From positions 25,702 through 89,701 of the forward strand of contig NZ_CADIKF010000029.1 in NCBI RefSeq assembly GCF_902859875.1: 64,000 nt of DNA, in the 5' to 3' direction. This DNA is from Paraburkholderia solisilvae (GTDB lineage Bacteria > Pseudomonadota > Gammaproteobacteria > Burkholderiales > Burkholderiaceae). Shown in pieces: positions 1 to 8,847 of the stretch. The notes below the pieces were generated by a model, which was not told the DNA's origin, ran no database searches, and worked only from the letters and a program-made list of their open reading frames with translations. The stretch's first letter is position 1. Every line of letters begins with the position of its first letter. The position numbers and the translations under genes were made by a program.

Positions 1-341
1 GCGCGCACCGCGGGCTGGTCGTCGGCGACGCGCAGCAACAGATCGGCGCCGCGCAGCAATGCATCGATATGCGCCGCCGACAGCGCGAGCGTGCCGCGCT
101 GCGCGGCGACAAAGCACTCCTCCAGCGCGTTCGCGAGATCGACGCCGTCCTGCAGGCCGATGATGCGCGCCGCGCCTTTCAGCGAATGCGCGGCGCGCAT
201 GCACGCCTCCAGCGCGGAAAGATCGGTGGATGCGCGTTCGAGCGCAAGCAAGCCATCGGAGAGCACACGCGTCTGCACATGCGCTTCTTCGTTGAAGAGC
301 TCGAGCAGCGACAGCCGGCTCAGATCGTCGTCGGTGCTCAT
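1..341 (-). CDS. wspE: WspE-type hybrid histidine kinase, N-terminal part (gene runs off the left edge)
   Basis: Only the first 113 codons are inside the window. They form an Hpt (P1) phosphotransfer domain with the phospho-accepting His at residue 52 in the motif AAHSLKGAARI, as in CheA-like kinases. The ATG at 341 overlaps the wspD stop by four bases (ATGA), so the genes are translationally coupled. In the Wsp pathway the kinase is activated by the receptor WspA through the CheW-like proteins and phosphorylates the diguanylate cyclase WspR and the methylesterase WspF. Those two genes would be expected just left of the window. The wsp assignment rests mainly on gene order. Confidence 0.88.
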   Translation of the reverse strand, partial: MSTDDDLSRLSLLELFNEEAHVQTRVLSDGLLALERASTDLSALEACMRAAHSLKGAARIIGLQDGVDLANALEECFVAAQRGTLALSAAHIDALLRGADLLLRVADDQPAVR

Positions 342-1165
342 TGCAGGCTCTGCGTCAGCGAGGCGAATACGCGGGCGGCATCGAGCACGCCGACCGTGCG
401 GTCGCGCCACGCGAGCACGCCCGCCGCGTGCATTGCGCTCGCGCGCGCGAGCGTATCCGGCACCGGTTTCAGCGCGTCGTCCATATAGCGCACGACGCCG
501 TGCACTTCGTCGACCGGCAACGCGACCGGCTCGCATTGGTGCGCGGCAACGAGCATGCGCGCGTACGCGCCGCTGCGCAGCCCCGTGTTCGTGCCTGGGT
601 GGACGCCGGCATGCGTCGCAGGCAACGCCGCGCCAGGCTCGAGCCGCAGCAACTCGCCGAGCGACACGGCGACGGTCAATGCGCCTCGCACATTGACGAG
701 CCCGAGCACGACGCGGTTGCGCCGATGCGGCAGCGCGTGGATCGGGCGCAAGTCTTCGATCTGCCGCAACGCGGCGGTCGGCAACGCGAGCCATTCGTCT
801 GCGATGCGAAATACGACCACTGAATGTGCTTCGGATGCCTGACGGGTATCGAGCGAAGCGGCGCCGTTTGCGTGGCCGCTGGCGTTTGCCGGGACCGCGC
901 GCGCATAGGCGGCCGCGCCATCCGGTCTGTCATCCGCGCGCCCTGCAAGCGCGTCGCGCGAGGTGCCGCCGGCGGCGGCGTCAGCGGCATCCGCAAGCGG
1001 CCGGTCGAGCAGGCGCGCCGCCGCGCGTTCGAACACCGGGCAATTCAGGCAGCGCGTCCACTCGGCAAGCGCCGGACACGACTGATCGCCGCGTGTGCCG
1101 ATGCGGTTCCAGCAGTCGTCGATCGACATGCCGGAATCCGCAAGATCGCTGGTCCGTTCAGTCAT
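338..1165 (-). CDS. wspD: WspD, CheW-like coupling protein with Cys-rich N-terminus
   Basis: The protein has 275 aa. A CheW fold occupies about residues 114-275 (start HSVVVFRIADEWLALP) and couples the WspA receptor to the WspE kinase. The N-terminal region has four cysteines at residues 18, 30, 39 and 42 in a pattern C-x11-C-x8-C-x2-C. A disordered Ala/Asp/Gly-rich linker (about 55-112) follows. I chose the ATG at 1165 (MTERT), which overlaps the 3' end of wspC by 8 bases. A TTG seven codons upstream is in frame but less likely. It is the fourth gene of the wsp operon, between wspC and wspE. Confidence 0.88.
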   Translation of the reverse strand: MTERTSDLADSGMSIDDCWNRIGTRGDQSCPALAEWTRCLNCPVFERAAARLLDRPLADAADAAAGGTSRDALAGRADDRPDGAAAYARAVPANASGHANGAASLDTRQASEAHSVVVFRIADEWLALPTAALRQIEDLRPIHALPHRRNRVVLGLVNVRGALTVAVSLGELLRLEPGAALPATHAGVHPGTNTGLRSGAYARMLVAAHQCEPVALPVDEVHGVVRYMDDALKPVPDTLARASAMHAAGVLAWRDRTVGVLDAARVFASLTQSLQ

Positions 1166-2846
1166 GCAAGCCTCGCGTGCGGCCAATACGGTGTTCCGGT
1201 GTGTCGCGCAGCTCGCGTGCGGCGCGTTCCGCGCGGCGCGTCAGCCGTTCGGCGCCGGCCGCATCGCCGGTCATCTGCAGCAGCGCTGCGAGATGGGTGA
1301 GCGCCTCATAGTGATCGGGCTCGAGATAGAGCGCCTTGCGGTAATAGTCGCCGGCGTCGGCGCCGCGGCCGCGCGCGTCCATGATCAGACCGAGCAGATG
1401 GAACACCGCCGCTTGCGGGCCGTGCACGACCACGCATTGATTCGCGACGCGCTCGGCCTGATCGAGCCGACCCGCGTCGGCAAGACGGGACGCTTCGGCG
1501 AGCAGCGTCGCGAGCTTCGCGTGCGCATCGGCCGACGCCGCGGCGTGACCGGCCTGCGTGTCCGATGCGGCGGCACGCGACGCTTGCGGCGGCGACTGCG
1601 ATGCTGTCGAAAACGGCATCGTGTGTGCGCGCACAGCGCCTGGCGCCGCGACACCGGACGCCGATGCCGATGCCAGCGTCGAAGCCGGTAACGCATGCGA
1701 ACCCGGCGATGCACGATGCGCGAGCGCATCCACCGGCGCTGCAACCCGTGGCTGCCGCCCGGGCGGAACCGGCCTGACCGGCCGTACCGGCGCGATCGGC
1801 TCGATGGGTCCGATGGGTCCGATGGGTCCGATGGGTCCGATGGGGCCGATGGGTCCAATGGTTCCGATCGTTCCGACCCGCGGCATGGGCAGCGCGCCCG
1901 CGATGGCGGACGCAATCTGCGCATGCTGTGGCCGCGATGCATCGTCGTGCGTCGAGCGCCGGAATGCGAACGCGAGCGGAATGCGCGCCGGACTGAACGC
2001 ATGCCGCATCATCAGACCGGTCTCCGCCGGTCCGACGAACAGCATCCCGTCAGGCGCGAGCCGCGCATCGAGCAGGCGGATCGCGCGATCCTGCGCGTCG
2101 CGGTCGAAGTAGATCAGCACGTTGCGGCAGAAGATAAAGTCGAAGCACGGATCCGCCGGGCGCGGTGCATCGAACAGATTCGCCTGAACGAAGCGGACCG
2201 TATTGCGGACGCGCTCGCTCAACGTAAAACGGGCATCGGCAATGGGTGGCGACAGCGCATCTGAAGCAGCCGCGCCTGAACCCAGCGTGCCTGAGCGAGG
2301 CGCACCCGAGCCGGCCGCGCCTGAACCGGCCGCACTGAAATGCCGTTCGCGAAACTCGAGCGCCCGGCCGCGAAACGAATTGCGCCCATACACGCCGCGC
2401 CGCGCGACCTCGAGCGCGCGCTCGCTGATATCGACTGCGTCGATCGCGAAACGCTCCGGGCCGATCCCCGCATCGAGCAGCGCCATCGCGATCGAATACG
2501 GTTCCTCGCCGGACGAGCACGGCGCGCTCAGCACCCGCAACACGTGCTGCGGGTTGCGCACGAGCCGCTCGTTCGCGAGCCGCGCAAGCGCGACAAACGC
2601 GTCGCGGTCGCGAAAGAACCAGGTCTCCGGCACCACGATCAGTTCGATCAGCGCCTGCCGTTCGTCACGCGATGCATTCAGCCATTGCCAATACGCGTCG
2701 AGGTCGAGGTCGCCGTCGCGCGTCGCACGCATGCGCGCCCACACCGCGCGCTCGAATGCGTGCACGCCGAGCGTCGGCGCACTGATGCCGGTCTCGCGCA
2801 GGAGCCAGCTTTCGAAGCGAGCGTCGATGCGAGGTTCCGCGTTCAT
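1158..2846 (-). CDS. wspC: WspC, CheR-type receptor methyltransferase with TPR tail
   Basis: The protein has 562 aa. A CheR SAM-dependent methyltransferase lies at about residues 1-300; the SAM motif SAPCSSGEEPYSIAMAL starts near residue 105. The enzyme methylates glutamates of WspA to keep the receptor active. TPR repeats fill about residues 440-545. Between them is a long low-complexity linker with a run of Gly-Pro-Ile repeats (about 325-348) and Pro/Ala/Ser-rich sequence. A second Ala-Gly-Ser insertion (about 169-196) interrupts the methyltransferase. The ATG at 2846 overlaps the wspB stop (ATGA). An upstream in-frame extension to 2945 is not supported because it lies inside wspB. Confidence 0.9.
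   Translation of the reverse strand: MNAEPRIDARFESWLLRETGISAPTLGVHAFERAVWARMRATRDGDLDLDAYWQWLNASRDERQALIELIVVPETWFFRDRDAFVALARLANERLVRNPQHVLRVLSAPCSSGEEPYSIAMALLDAGIGPERFAIDAVDISERALEVARRGVYGRNSFRGRALEFRERHFSAAGSGAAGSGAPRSGTLGSGAAASDALSPPIADARFTLSERVRNTVRFVQANLFDAPRPADPCFDFIFCRNVLIYFDRDAQDRAIRLLDARLAPDGMLFVGPAETGLMMRHAFSPARIPLAFAFRRSTHDDASRPQHAQIASAIAGALPMPRVGTIGTIGPIGPIGPIGPIGPIGPIEPIAPVRPVRPVPPGRQPRVAAPVDALAHRASPGSHALPASTLASASASGVAAPGAVRAHTMPFSTASQSPPQASRAAASDTQAGHAAASADAHAKLATLLAEASRLADAGRLDQAERVANQCVVVHGPQAAVFHLLGLIMDARGRGADAGDYYRKALYLEPDHYEALTHLAALLQMTGDAAGAERLTRRAERAARELRDTPEHRIGRTRGLHD
1803..1874 (-). repeat. 9-bp tandem repeat in wspC encoding Gly-Pro-Ile
   Basis: Eight consecutive 9-bp units with plus-strand consensus GATGGGTCC; five are identical and three differ by one or two bases. 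The unit length keeps the frame, so copy-number changes would lengthen or shorten the WspC linker without frameshift. Confidence 0.95.
2261..2340 (-). repeat. Imperfect 15-bp repeats inside the wspC methyltransferase domain
   Basis: Degenerate 15-bp units (best copies 2311-2325 and 2326-2340) encode an Ala/Gly/Ser-rich stretch of about 27 residues between conserved parts of the CheR fold. It is in frame and probably a surface loop. Confidence 0.7.
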
Positions 2847-3355
2847 GAGGTCGAGGCCTGTGCGTGCGAATGCGCGAGTTGCGCTGCGGATGAAAACAAC
2901 AGCGCCTTCACGTCGTCGGTGAGCATATGCCGGACCTGCACCCACTGCACGAGCCCGTGGCCGTCATTGGCGAGCGGGCCGAGCCAGCGCGCATGAGGCG
3001 TGTCGACACCGGTCTGCGCGAACTGCTCGCGCGCGATCCGGCGCGTCTGCGTCGCGCCCTCGACAATCAGACCGAGCAGATGCGGCGCTTCCAGCGCCGC
3101 GCCGGCCACCGTGTCGCTGGCCCGATACTCGACCACGACGAGGCGCGTCGACAGCAAGCGCCGCGCCGCGCGCCCGAGCGCGAGGCGCGGCACGTCGATG
3201 ACCGGCAGCGGCTCGCCGTGCCGCTCGGCTACGCCGGCCACCCACGCGGGTGCGCCCGGAATCGGCCGGGTCGGCGCGAGCGCGAGCACTTCGACGATCT
3301 GCGCCGCGTCGATCGCGTATCGTTCGCCATCGAGGTCGAACAGAAGAAAAAGCAT
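2843..3355 (-). CDS. wspB: WspB, CheW-like coupling protein
   Basis: The protein has 170 aa and is almost entirely one CheW domain, starting MLFLLFDLDGERYAID and containing the typical IPGAPAWVAGVAERHGEPLPVIDV core. It should link WspA to the kinase WspE. The ATG at 3355 lies 31 bases after the wspA stop. Its stop overlaps the wspC start. The second CheW-like protein of the operon is WspD; having two is characteristic of Wsp systems. Confidence 0.9.
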   Translation of the reverse strand: MLFLLFDLDGERYAIDAAQIVEVLALAPTRPIPGAPAWVAGVAERHGEPLPVIDVPRLALGRAARRLLSTRLVVVEYRASDTVAGAALEAPHLLGLIVEGATQTRRIAREQFAQTGVDTPHARWLGPLANDGHGLVQWVQVRHMLTDDVKALLFSSAAQLAHSHAQASTS

Positions 3356-3386
3356 CGCCGTCGAACCTGTCGTGATTCGCCTCGCG

Positions 3387-5063
3387 TCACGCCTCGATCT
3401 TGAAGCGCGACACGCCCGTGCGCAGCTGGTTGGCCACCAGCGTCAGATCGTCGATGGCCTGCGACGACTGACGCAGCGATTCCGCCGTCTGCTGCGCGGC
3501 CTCTGACAACTGCGACAGCGCCTGCGTGATCTGCTCGGCGCCGCTCGCCTGCGTATGCATCCCTTCATTGACCATCTGGAAACGCGGTGCGAGCGCCTGC
3601 ACTTCCTGAATGATCTGCGAAAGCTGCGTGCCGACCTGCTGCACGTCGTGCATGCCGCGCCGCACTTCCTCGGAGAACTTCTCCATGCCCATCACGCCCG
3701 CGGACACGGCCGACTGGATCTCCTTCACAGTCTGTTCGATGTCGTAGGTCGCCACCGCGGTCTGGTCCGCGAGGCGCCGGATTTCGGTCGCAACGACGCC
3801 GAAGCCGCGGCCGTATTCACCCGCCTTTTCCGCTTCGATCGCCGCATTCAGCGACAGCAGGTTAGTCTGGTCCGCGACCTTTGTGATGGTCGCCACCACC
3901 TGGTTGATGTTGACCGCCTTCTCGTTGAGAATCGCGAGCTTCGCGTTGACCGAGCCGGCCGCCTCCATCACGCTGCGCATCGTGTCTTCCATGCGCGCGA
4001 GGCCGTTCTGGCTCGTGCCCGCGAGCGTGGCCGACTGTTCCGCGACGCGCGACACTTCATTCATGGTCTGCAGCAGGTCGCGCGAGGTCGCGCCGATCTC
4101 ACGTGAAGTCGCGCCGATTTCGGTTGTCGTGGCCGCCGTTTCGGCGGCGGTCGCCTGCTGCTCTTTCGACGTCGCCGCGATCTCGGCAACCGAGGTCGTC
4201 ACCTGCAGCGACGATTTCTGCGCCTGTGCGACGAGGCTCGTCAGTTCCTCGGCCATCCGGTTGAAACCCTTCTCGAGCGTGCCGAACTCGTCCTGACGGC
4301 GCAGCGCGAGCCGCTGCGCAAGATTGCCGGTGCGCATCACGTCGAGCACCTCGACGACCTGCGCCATCGGCACGGTCACCGCCTTATAAAGGGCATAGCC
4401 GGTGCCGAGCGCGACCAGCAGCATGACACCCAGCGCAACCGCGAGCGTGATCTCGGTTTCGTGCGCCGACTGGCGGATCAGATGCGCCCAATCGTCGGCC
4501 TGCGATTTGTCTTCTTCGACCATCGCATTGGCCGCGCGCGTCACCTTGTCCCACGCGGTGCTCATGCCGAGCGACGCCCCCTGCGCATCGAGCCGCGAGG
4601 TCTGCGCGATGCGCAACACCTCGTTGAACTGCGGCAGCGCCTCCGCATACGCGGCGCGAAATGCATCGAAACGCGCGGCGTCTTCCTGGCCATCGACGGT
4701 TTGCGGATATTGCGCGACGAGCCTGTCGATCATCTTCAGCAAGTCGCCGACCTTGTCGAGATCGTTGCGGGTGGACAGCGCATCGCCGTCGACGAACAGC
4801 GCGCGCTGCAGCGTCGTCAGACTTTCGCTCGACGTCGCGCGAATCGACGTGGACAGGAAAATGCCGAGCACCGATTGCTTTTCGAGTTTGTCCGCTTCGT
4901 CATTGATCGCGCGCAGCCGGGTATAGGAAATCGCCGCGGTAATCAGCATTAGCAGAAAAATGGCGCCGAAGCCGAGCAGGATGCGATTTCCCAGCGAAAA
5001 ACGGTTCAACGACGCCGTGCCCGCCAGAGAGGCATTGCCGCTGCGTGAAGTCGCAATACTCAT
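3387..5063 (-). CDS. wspA: WspA, membrane methyl-accepting chemoreceptor
   Basis: The protein has 558 aa. A first membrane segment lies at about residues 28-48, a four-helix-bundle periplasmic domain at about 50-200, a second membrane segment at about 202-224, then a HAMP domain and a long cytoplasmic MCP signalling coiled coil. The hairpin tip has the conserved motif NLLSLNAAIEAEKAGEYGRG. It is the first gene of the operon and the surface or envelope-stress sensor of the Wsp pathway. I chose the ATG at 5063 (MSIATSRSGN). An in-frame extension of 34 codons upstream would add a second hydrophobic stretch without a clear ribosome site. Confidence 0.9.
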   Translation of the reverse strand: MSIATSRSGNASLAGTASLNRFSLGNRILLGFGAIFLLMLITAAISYTRLRAINDEADKLEKQSVLGIFLSTSIRATSSESLTTLQRALFVDGDALSTRNDLDKVGDLLKMIDRLVAQYPQTVDGQEDAARFDAFRAAYAEALPQFNEVLRIAQTSRLDAQGASLGMSTAWDKVTRAANAMVEEDKSQADDWAHLIRQSAHETEITLAVALGVMLLVALGTGYALYKAVTVPMAQVVEVLDVMRTGNLAQRLALRRQDEFGTLEKGFNRMAEELTSLVAQAQKSSLQVTTSVAEIAATSKEQQATAAETAATTTEIGATSREIGATSRDLLQTMNEVSRVAEQSATLAGTSQNGLARMEDTMRSVMEAAGSVNAKLAILNEKAVNINQVVATITKVADQTNLLSLNAAIEAEKAGEYGRGFGVVATEIRRLADQTAVATYDIEQTVKEIQSAVSAGVMGMEKFSEEVRRGMHDVQQVGTQLSQIIQEVQALAPRFQMVNEGMHTQASGAEQITQALSQLSEAAQQTAESLRQSSQAIDDLTLVANQLRTGVSRFKIEA

Positions 5064-5672
5064 GGTCGCGTGTGCGAAAGGAAAGTGGACCGGCGCCTCG
5101 GTCGGCGCGCAGGCGGCGCGCGCGATAGCGGCGGATATGACGCGCAACAGTACCAGCATTGACACAGGATTGTCAGCAAACCTGCGGCGGGTGTTGCGCC
5201 GGACGCAGCGACCACCCGCCGCCGGTTCGGAATCGTTTCTTTCCGTGTTAAGACCCGCCCCTTTTCATCGCAATTACTGCAGCCGTTCTTTTGAAATGGA
5301 ATAAGGGTTTTCGATCATAAACGCGATCGGGATGCGAAGCGCCGACACGTTATGCGATTTCGATAGCGGGTAAAAAAGCTGAAGCGCCGGTTTAACATTT
5401 CGAACGCGATCCATTCGATACGGTTTCAACCAGCGGCCGGCCGGCGAAGCGAGCAGGCGCAAGCTGCGCCGCGCCTGCCGCGTGATGTCGAAGCGTGACG
5501 ACACGCGTTTGTCGGAATTCGCTGAATAAGTAATTTTTGCGGATTGTTCGACGCGGCTAGCCGATTTTCGTTATTCGCGAATGAAAGCCGGTGCGCTTTC
5601 ATCCACCTGTTTTTGCCATGTCGATGCGCAGCATGCAAACGAATGGCCGGCAAAGCACCGGTCATCGCGCGC
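5064..5672. other. Intergenic region, wsp promoter side
   Basis: About 600 bp without a convincing gene. The part from about 5310 to 5590 is more AT-rich than its surroundings and presumably carries the wspA promoter. It has an 8-bp perfect inverted repeat with 6-base loop at 5581-5602 (ATGAAAGC/GCTTTCAT) and a 10-bp palindrome at 5573-5582. I could not assign either to a regulator, and neither has a U-run that would make it a terminator. Confidence 0.6.
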
Positions 5673-6779
5673 TCAATCGAGCACCGCGCGCTCGAGCGTG
5701 GCGCCGGGTTCACGCGGTTCCTCATCGAGCAGCGCGCGCACGCGCGGCATGACCTCGTCGGCAAACGCCTGCATCGATGCCTCGAACGGCTGGAACTGCA
5801 GCATAAAGAGTTCGATACCGGCACGATGAAAGGCGGCGATACGCCGCGCGACCGTATCGTAGCTTCCGACCAGCCCCGCCGCGGTGCCGCCGTTCGAGCC
5901 GACGCGCGGCGTGCGTGCGAAGGTTTGGAACATCACCGCACGCGGATCGATATTCGCTTTCTGCTGCTCGCGCAATGGCGCATCCTTCGCGGCGAGCGCG
6001 AACAGATGTTCGAGATGCCGCTGTGCGGCCGCGTCGGTCCCGGCGGCAATCACGAACGCGGACAGCCCGAAGCGCAGCGGCGCCCGGCCCAGCGGACGCG
6101 GCCGTGCGGCGACGTCGGCAACCAGCCGCGCGACGTCGTCGAGCGGTTGGCCGTTGATAAACCACACGTCGCCGTGCTCGGCGACCAGCGCGCGCGCCGG
6201 TTCCGACTCGCCGCCCACATAGACGGCTGGCCGGCTGCGAAACGGATCGGCGGGCCGTAGCTGGTAATCGTCGATATGGAAGTGCTGCCCATGAAAACGG
6301 GTGCGCTCGCCGCGCAGCAATGCGTCGACCACGCTGATCCATTCGCGGCCGTACGCATAGCGCGCATCGTGCTCGGCAAAGCCGATTCCGGCGCGCTCCA
6401 GTTCCGCCCGGTTCCATGCGTTGACGAGGTTGATCGCAAAGCGGCCGCCGCTGATGTGCTCGATCTGCTGCGCCATCTTCGCGAGCACGACCGGGTGATA
6501 CAGATACGGCTTGATGGCCGCGATGATCTCGATGCGTTGCGTGAGCGCCGCGAGCGCCGCCGACGCGCTCCACGCTTCGAGCTGATCGAGGTTCTCGTCG
6601 TGCGGATTCATCGTGTGTTGCGCGACGAGCACCGAGTCGTAACCGAGCCGCTCCGCTTCGAGCACCAGCGCGCGATTGCGCGCCCACGACGCGTCGTACG
6701 GTTCATCAGGATCCTGCAACGCGGCGCGGCTGCCGTGCACCAGCGCCCAGACGCCAAAGCGAATGTGAGAAGAAGACAT
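5673..6779 (-). CDS. LLM-class FMNH2-dependent monooxygenase (SsuD/SfnG-like)
   Basis: The protein has 368 aa and belongs to the bacterial-luciferase-like monooxygenases. The family core is visible as EAERLGYDSVLVAQHT and ISGGRFAINLVNAWNRAE, plus YVGGESEPARALVAEHGDVW. Relatives use reduced flavin to cleave C-S bonds of alkanesulfonates or dimethylsulfone. The divergent neighbour is a sulfonate-type binding protein, which supports an organosulfur role, but the substrate is unknown. The ATG at 6779 has a GGAGG ribosome site. A longer in-frame extension to 7259 would cross the neighbouring gene and is rejected. No flavin reductase is adjacent. Confidence 0.8.
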   Translation of the reverse strand: MSSSHIRFGVWALVHGSRAALQDPDEPYDASWARNRALVLEAERLGYDSVLVAQHTMNPHDENLDQLEAWSASAALAALTQRIEIIAAIKPYLYHPVVLAKMAQQIEHISGGRFAINLVNAWNRAELERAGIGFAEHDARYAYGREWISVVDALLRGERTRFHGQHFHIDDYQLRPADPFRSRPAVYVGGESEPARALVAEHGDVWFINGQPLDDVARLVADVAARPRPLGRAPLRFGLSAFVIAAGTDAAAQRHLEHLFALAAKDAPLREQQKANIDPRAVMFQTFARTPRVGSNGGTAAGLVGSYDTVARRIAAFHRAGIELFMLQFQPFEASMQAFADEVMPRVRALLDEEPREPGATLERAVLD

Positions 6780-6953
6780 CGGTGCGCCCTCCTGCGCGGC
6801 GTCGACGATAGAAGCAGCGATGATGCCGCAGCGACGGCGCGCGTACACGCGGCGCCGATCTAATTTGTCGCGATATCGATCGATGCAATCCAGCTTTGGC
6901 GAGCATCGATGCGCCGCTATAGTCCGTAGCTCGATCGCTGCGGGAGAGGGTTG

Positions 6954-7982
6954 ATGAACACGACATCTGTTTTGCTTGATCGCTTGCGTCGCCGGCTGCC
7001 GCAACGCGTATTCAGCCGCGATATTGCGCGGTGTGCGGCGCTCGGCACGCTGCTGGCAATCTGCGCGCTGTGCACGCAACCCGCCGTTGCGCGTGAGACG
7101 GTGTCGATCAGCTATCAGCGTTCGTCGACGCTGCTGATTCTCCTCAAGCGAACCGGCGAACTGGAGAAGCGTCTCGATGCGCTCGGCTATGACGTGAGCT
7201 GGCACGAGTTCTCGAACGGGCTGCTCGAATCGCTGAACGCGGGCAGCGTCGACCTGCATGCGGACGTCGCCGACGCGTTCGCGCTATTCACGCAGGCGGC
7301 GCACGCGCCGCTCACCTACTATGCGGAAGAAACCTCGGCGCCTTCCGCGCAGGCGATTATCGTGCCGCCCAATTCGCCGATTCGCACGGTGGCCGATCTG
7401 AAAGGCAAACGCGTCGCGGTGTCGAAGGGGTCCGGCTGCAACTTTCTGTTGCTCGCCGCGCTGAAGCAGGCCGGTTTGACGATCGACGATATTCAGGCGC
7501 GTTATCTCGAACCGTCCGATGCGCTCGCCGCATTTCGCGGCGGCAATATCGACGCGTGGGTGATCTGGGATCCGTTTCTCGCGGCCGAGCAGCGCGACGC
7601 GCACGTGCGGGTGATCGCCGACGGCAGCGGCGGCCTCGCGCAGTACAACCGCTTCTATACGGCGACGACCGCGTTCGCGGACAAGCATCCGGATGTGCTG
7701 CGTGTCGTGTTCGACGAACTGAATCGCACCGGGCAGTGGGTGAAGTCGCATCCGCAGGAAGCGGCGCAGATACTGAGTCCGTTGTGGGGCAATCTGCCGC
7801 CGCAGACGGTCGAACTGGCGAACACGCGCCGCAGCTACGACATCGTACCGGTGCGCAGCGACCGGCTCGGTGACCAGCAGCGGATCGCGGACACGTACTA
7901 CGCGGCGCGCATGATTCCGCAAACGCTGAAGGCCACTGACATCCGCATCTGGACGCCGCCGCCCGCGCCGTCGCAGCCGTGA
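6954..7982 (+). CDS. ABC transporter periplasmic binding protein, SsuA-like
   Basis: The protein has 342 aa. A long basic n-region and hydrophobic segment end near AVA-RE (about residue 47), giving an exported protein. The mature part has the SsuA/TauA/NMT1-like fold: VSISYQRSSTLLILLKRTGE, then TVADLKGKRVAVSKGSGCNF and NIDAWVIWDPFLAAEQRDA. It should bind an aliphatic sulfonate or similar anion. The ATG at 6954 follows GGGAGAGGG; a TTG directly before it is in frame. No permease or ATPase lies next to it, so membrane components must be encoded elsewhere. Confidence 0.82.
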   Translation: MNTTSVLLDRLRRRLPQRVFSRDIARCAALGTLLAICALCTQPAVARETVSISYQRSSTLLILLKRTGELEKRLDALGYDVSWHEFSNGLLESLNAGSVDLHADVADAFALFTQAAHAPLTYYAEETSAPSAQAIIVPPNSPIRTVADLKGKRVAVSKGSGCNFLLLAALKQAGLTIDDIQARYLEPSDALAAFRGGNIDAWVIWDPFLAAEQRDAHVRVIADGSGGLAQYNRFYTATTAFADKHPDVLRVVFDELNRTGQWVKSHPQEAAQILSPLWGNLPPQTVELANTRRSYDIVPVRSDRLGDQQRIADTYYAARMIPQTLKATDIRIWTPPPAPSQP

Positions 7983-8088
7983 ACGCATGTGGTCGCGACG
8001 TAACCGTGGCGCGAGCGCGCCCATTGTTCGGCAGCGCTTCGCGCGCCATGCATGCAATGGGCTCGCAGGACGTTGAGCGTTTGCCGAT

Positions 8089-8847
8089 TTACAGCTTTTC
8101 GTAATTGGCTGCCGCGAAGTTCCAGTTGATCAGCTTCGCAGTCAGTTCTTTCAGATAGTCGGGCCGGCGATTCTGGTAATCCAGATAATACGCATGCTCC
8201 CACACGTCGACGGTCAGCAGCGGCGCCTTGCCGGATGTAAACGGCACATTCGCATTGCTCGTCTTGACGACCGACAGCTTGCCGTCTTCGACGACGAGCC
8301 AGGCCCAGCCGCTGCCGAACTGCGAGGTGCCCACCTTCACGAGCTGCTCATGCAGTGCGTCGAGCGAACCGAAGTCGCGCGTAATCGCCGCGTGCAGTTT
8401 GGCGCCCGGCTGCGTCGGCGTCGGGCTCATCGAGTTCCAGTAGAAGTTGTGATTCCACGCCTGGCCCGCATTGTTGAAGATGTTCTCCGACGATGCATCG
8501 CCATAGGTCTTCACGATAATCATCTCGAGCGATTGATCCGCGTACGGCGTACCGCGCACGAGCTTCGCCAGATTCTCGAAATACGCGCGATGGTGCTTGT
8601 TATAGTGAAAGTCGATCGTGCGCGCGGAAATCACCGGCTCGAGCGCATTCTGCGCGAACGGCAGCGGCGGCAGCACCTGCGGCGAAGCGCCGAGATAAGC
8701 GGGCACCGCGTCCGAACCGGCGGCATACGCGGCTTCAGTCGGCAGCATGCCGGCGGTCGCGCCGGCGAGACTCGCCACCACCGCACTGGCGGCACCTTTC
8801 GTTGTTCTTGCAATAAAATCGCGTCGTTGAATGGAGGTGGCGGTCAT
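8089..8847 (-). CDS. Exported iron superoxide dismutase
   Basis: The protein has 252 aa. The dismutase domain (about 60-252) has the four metal ligands His81, His133, Asp214 and His218 and the Fe-type second-sphere Gln129 in AGQAWNH, which matches the SodB pattern rather than MnSOD. It has about 45 extra N-terminal residues with a twin-arginine motif (QRRDFIA, residues 7-13), a hydrophobic stretch and a likely AYA-A cleavage site. The folded metalloenzyme is therefore probably exported through Tat to remove superoxide in the periplasm. The ATG at 8847 is preceded by a clear spacer region without competing genes. Confidence 0.9.
   Translation of the reverse strand: MTATSIQRRDFIARTTKGAASAVVASLAGATAGMLPTEAAYAAGSDAVPAYLGASPQVLPPLPFAQNALEPVISARTIDFHYNKHHRAYFENLAKLVRGTPYADQSLEMIIVKTYGDASSENIFNNAGQAWNHNFYWNSMSPTPTQPGAKLHAAITRDFGSLDALHEQLVKVGTSQFGSGWAWLVVEDGKLSVVKTSNANVPFTSGKAPLLTVDVWEHAYYLDYQNRRPDYLKELTAKLINWNFAAANYEKL

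Noticed and set aside
5274..5504. 76-codon minus-strand frame upstream of wspA
   Set aside because: No ribosome site and no similarity that I can see; the region is more likely regulatory.
6780..7259. N-terminal extension of the flavin monooxygenase frame
   Set aside because: It would overlap the divergent binding-protein gene, and a GGAGG site marks the start at 6779.
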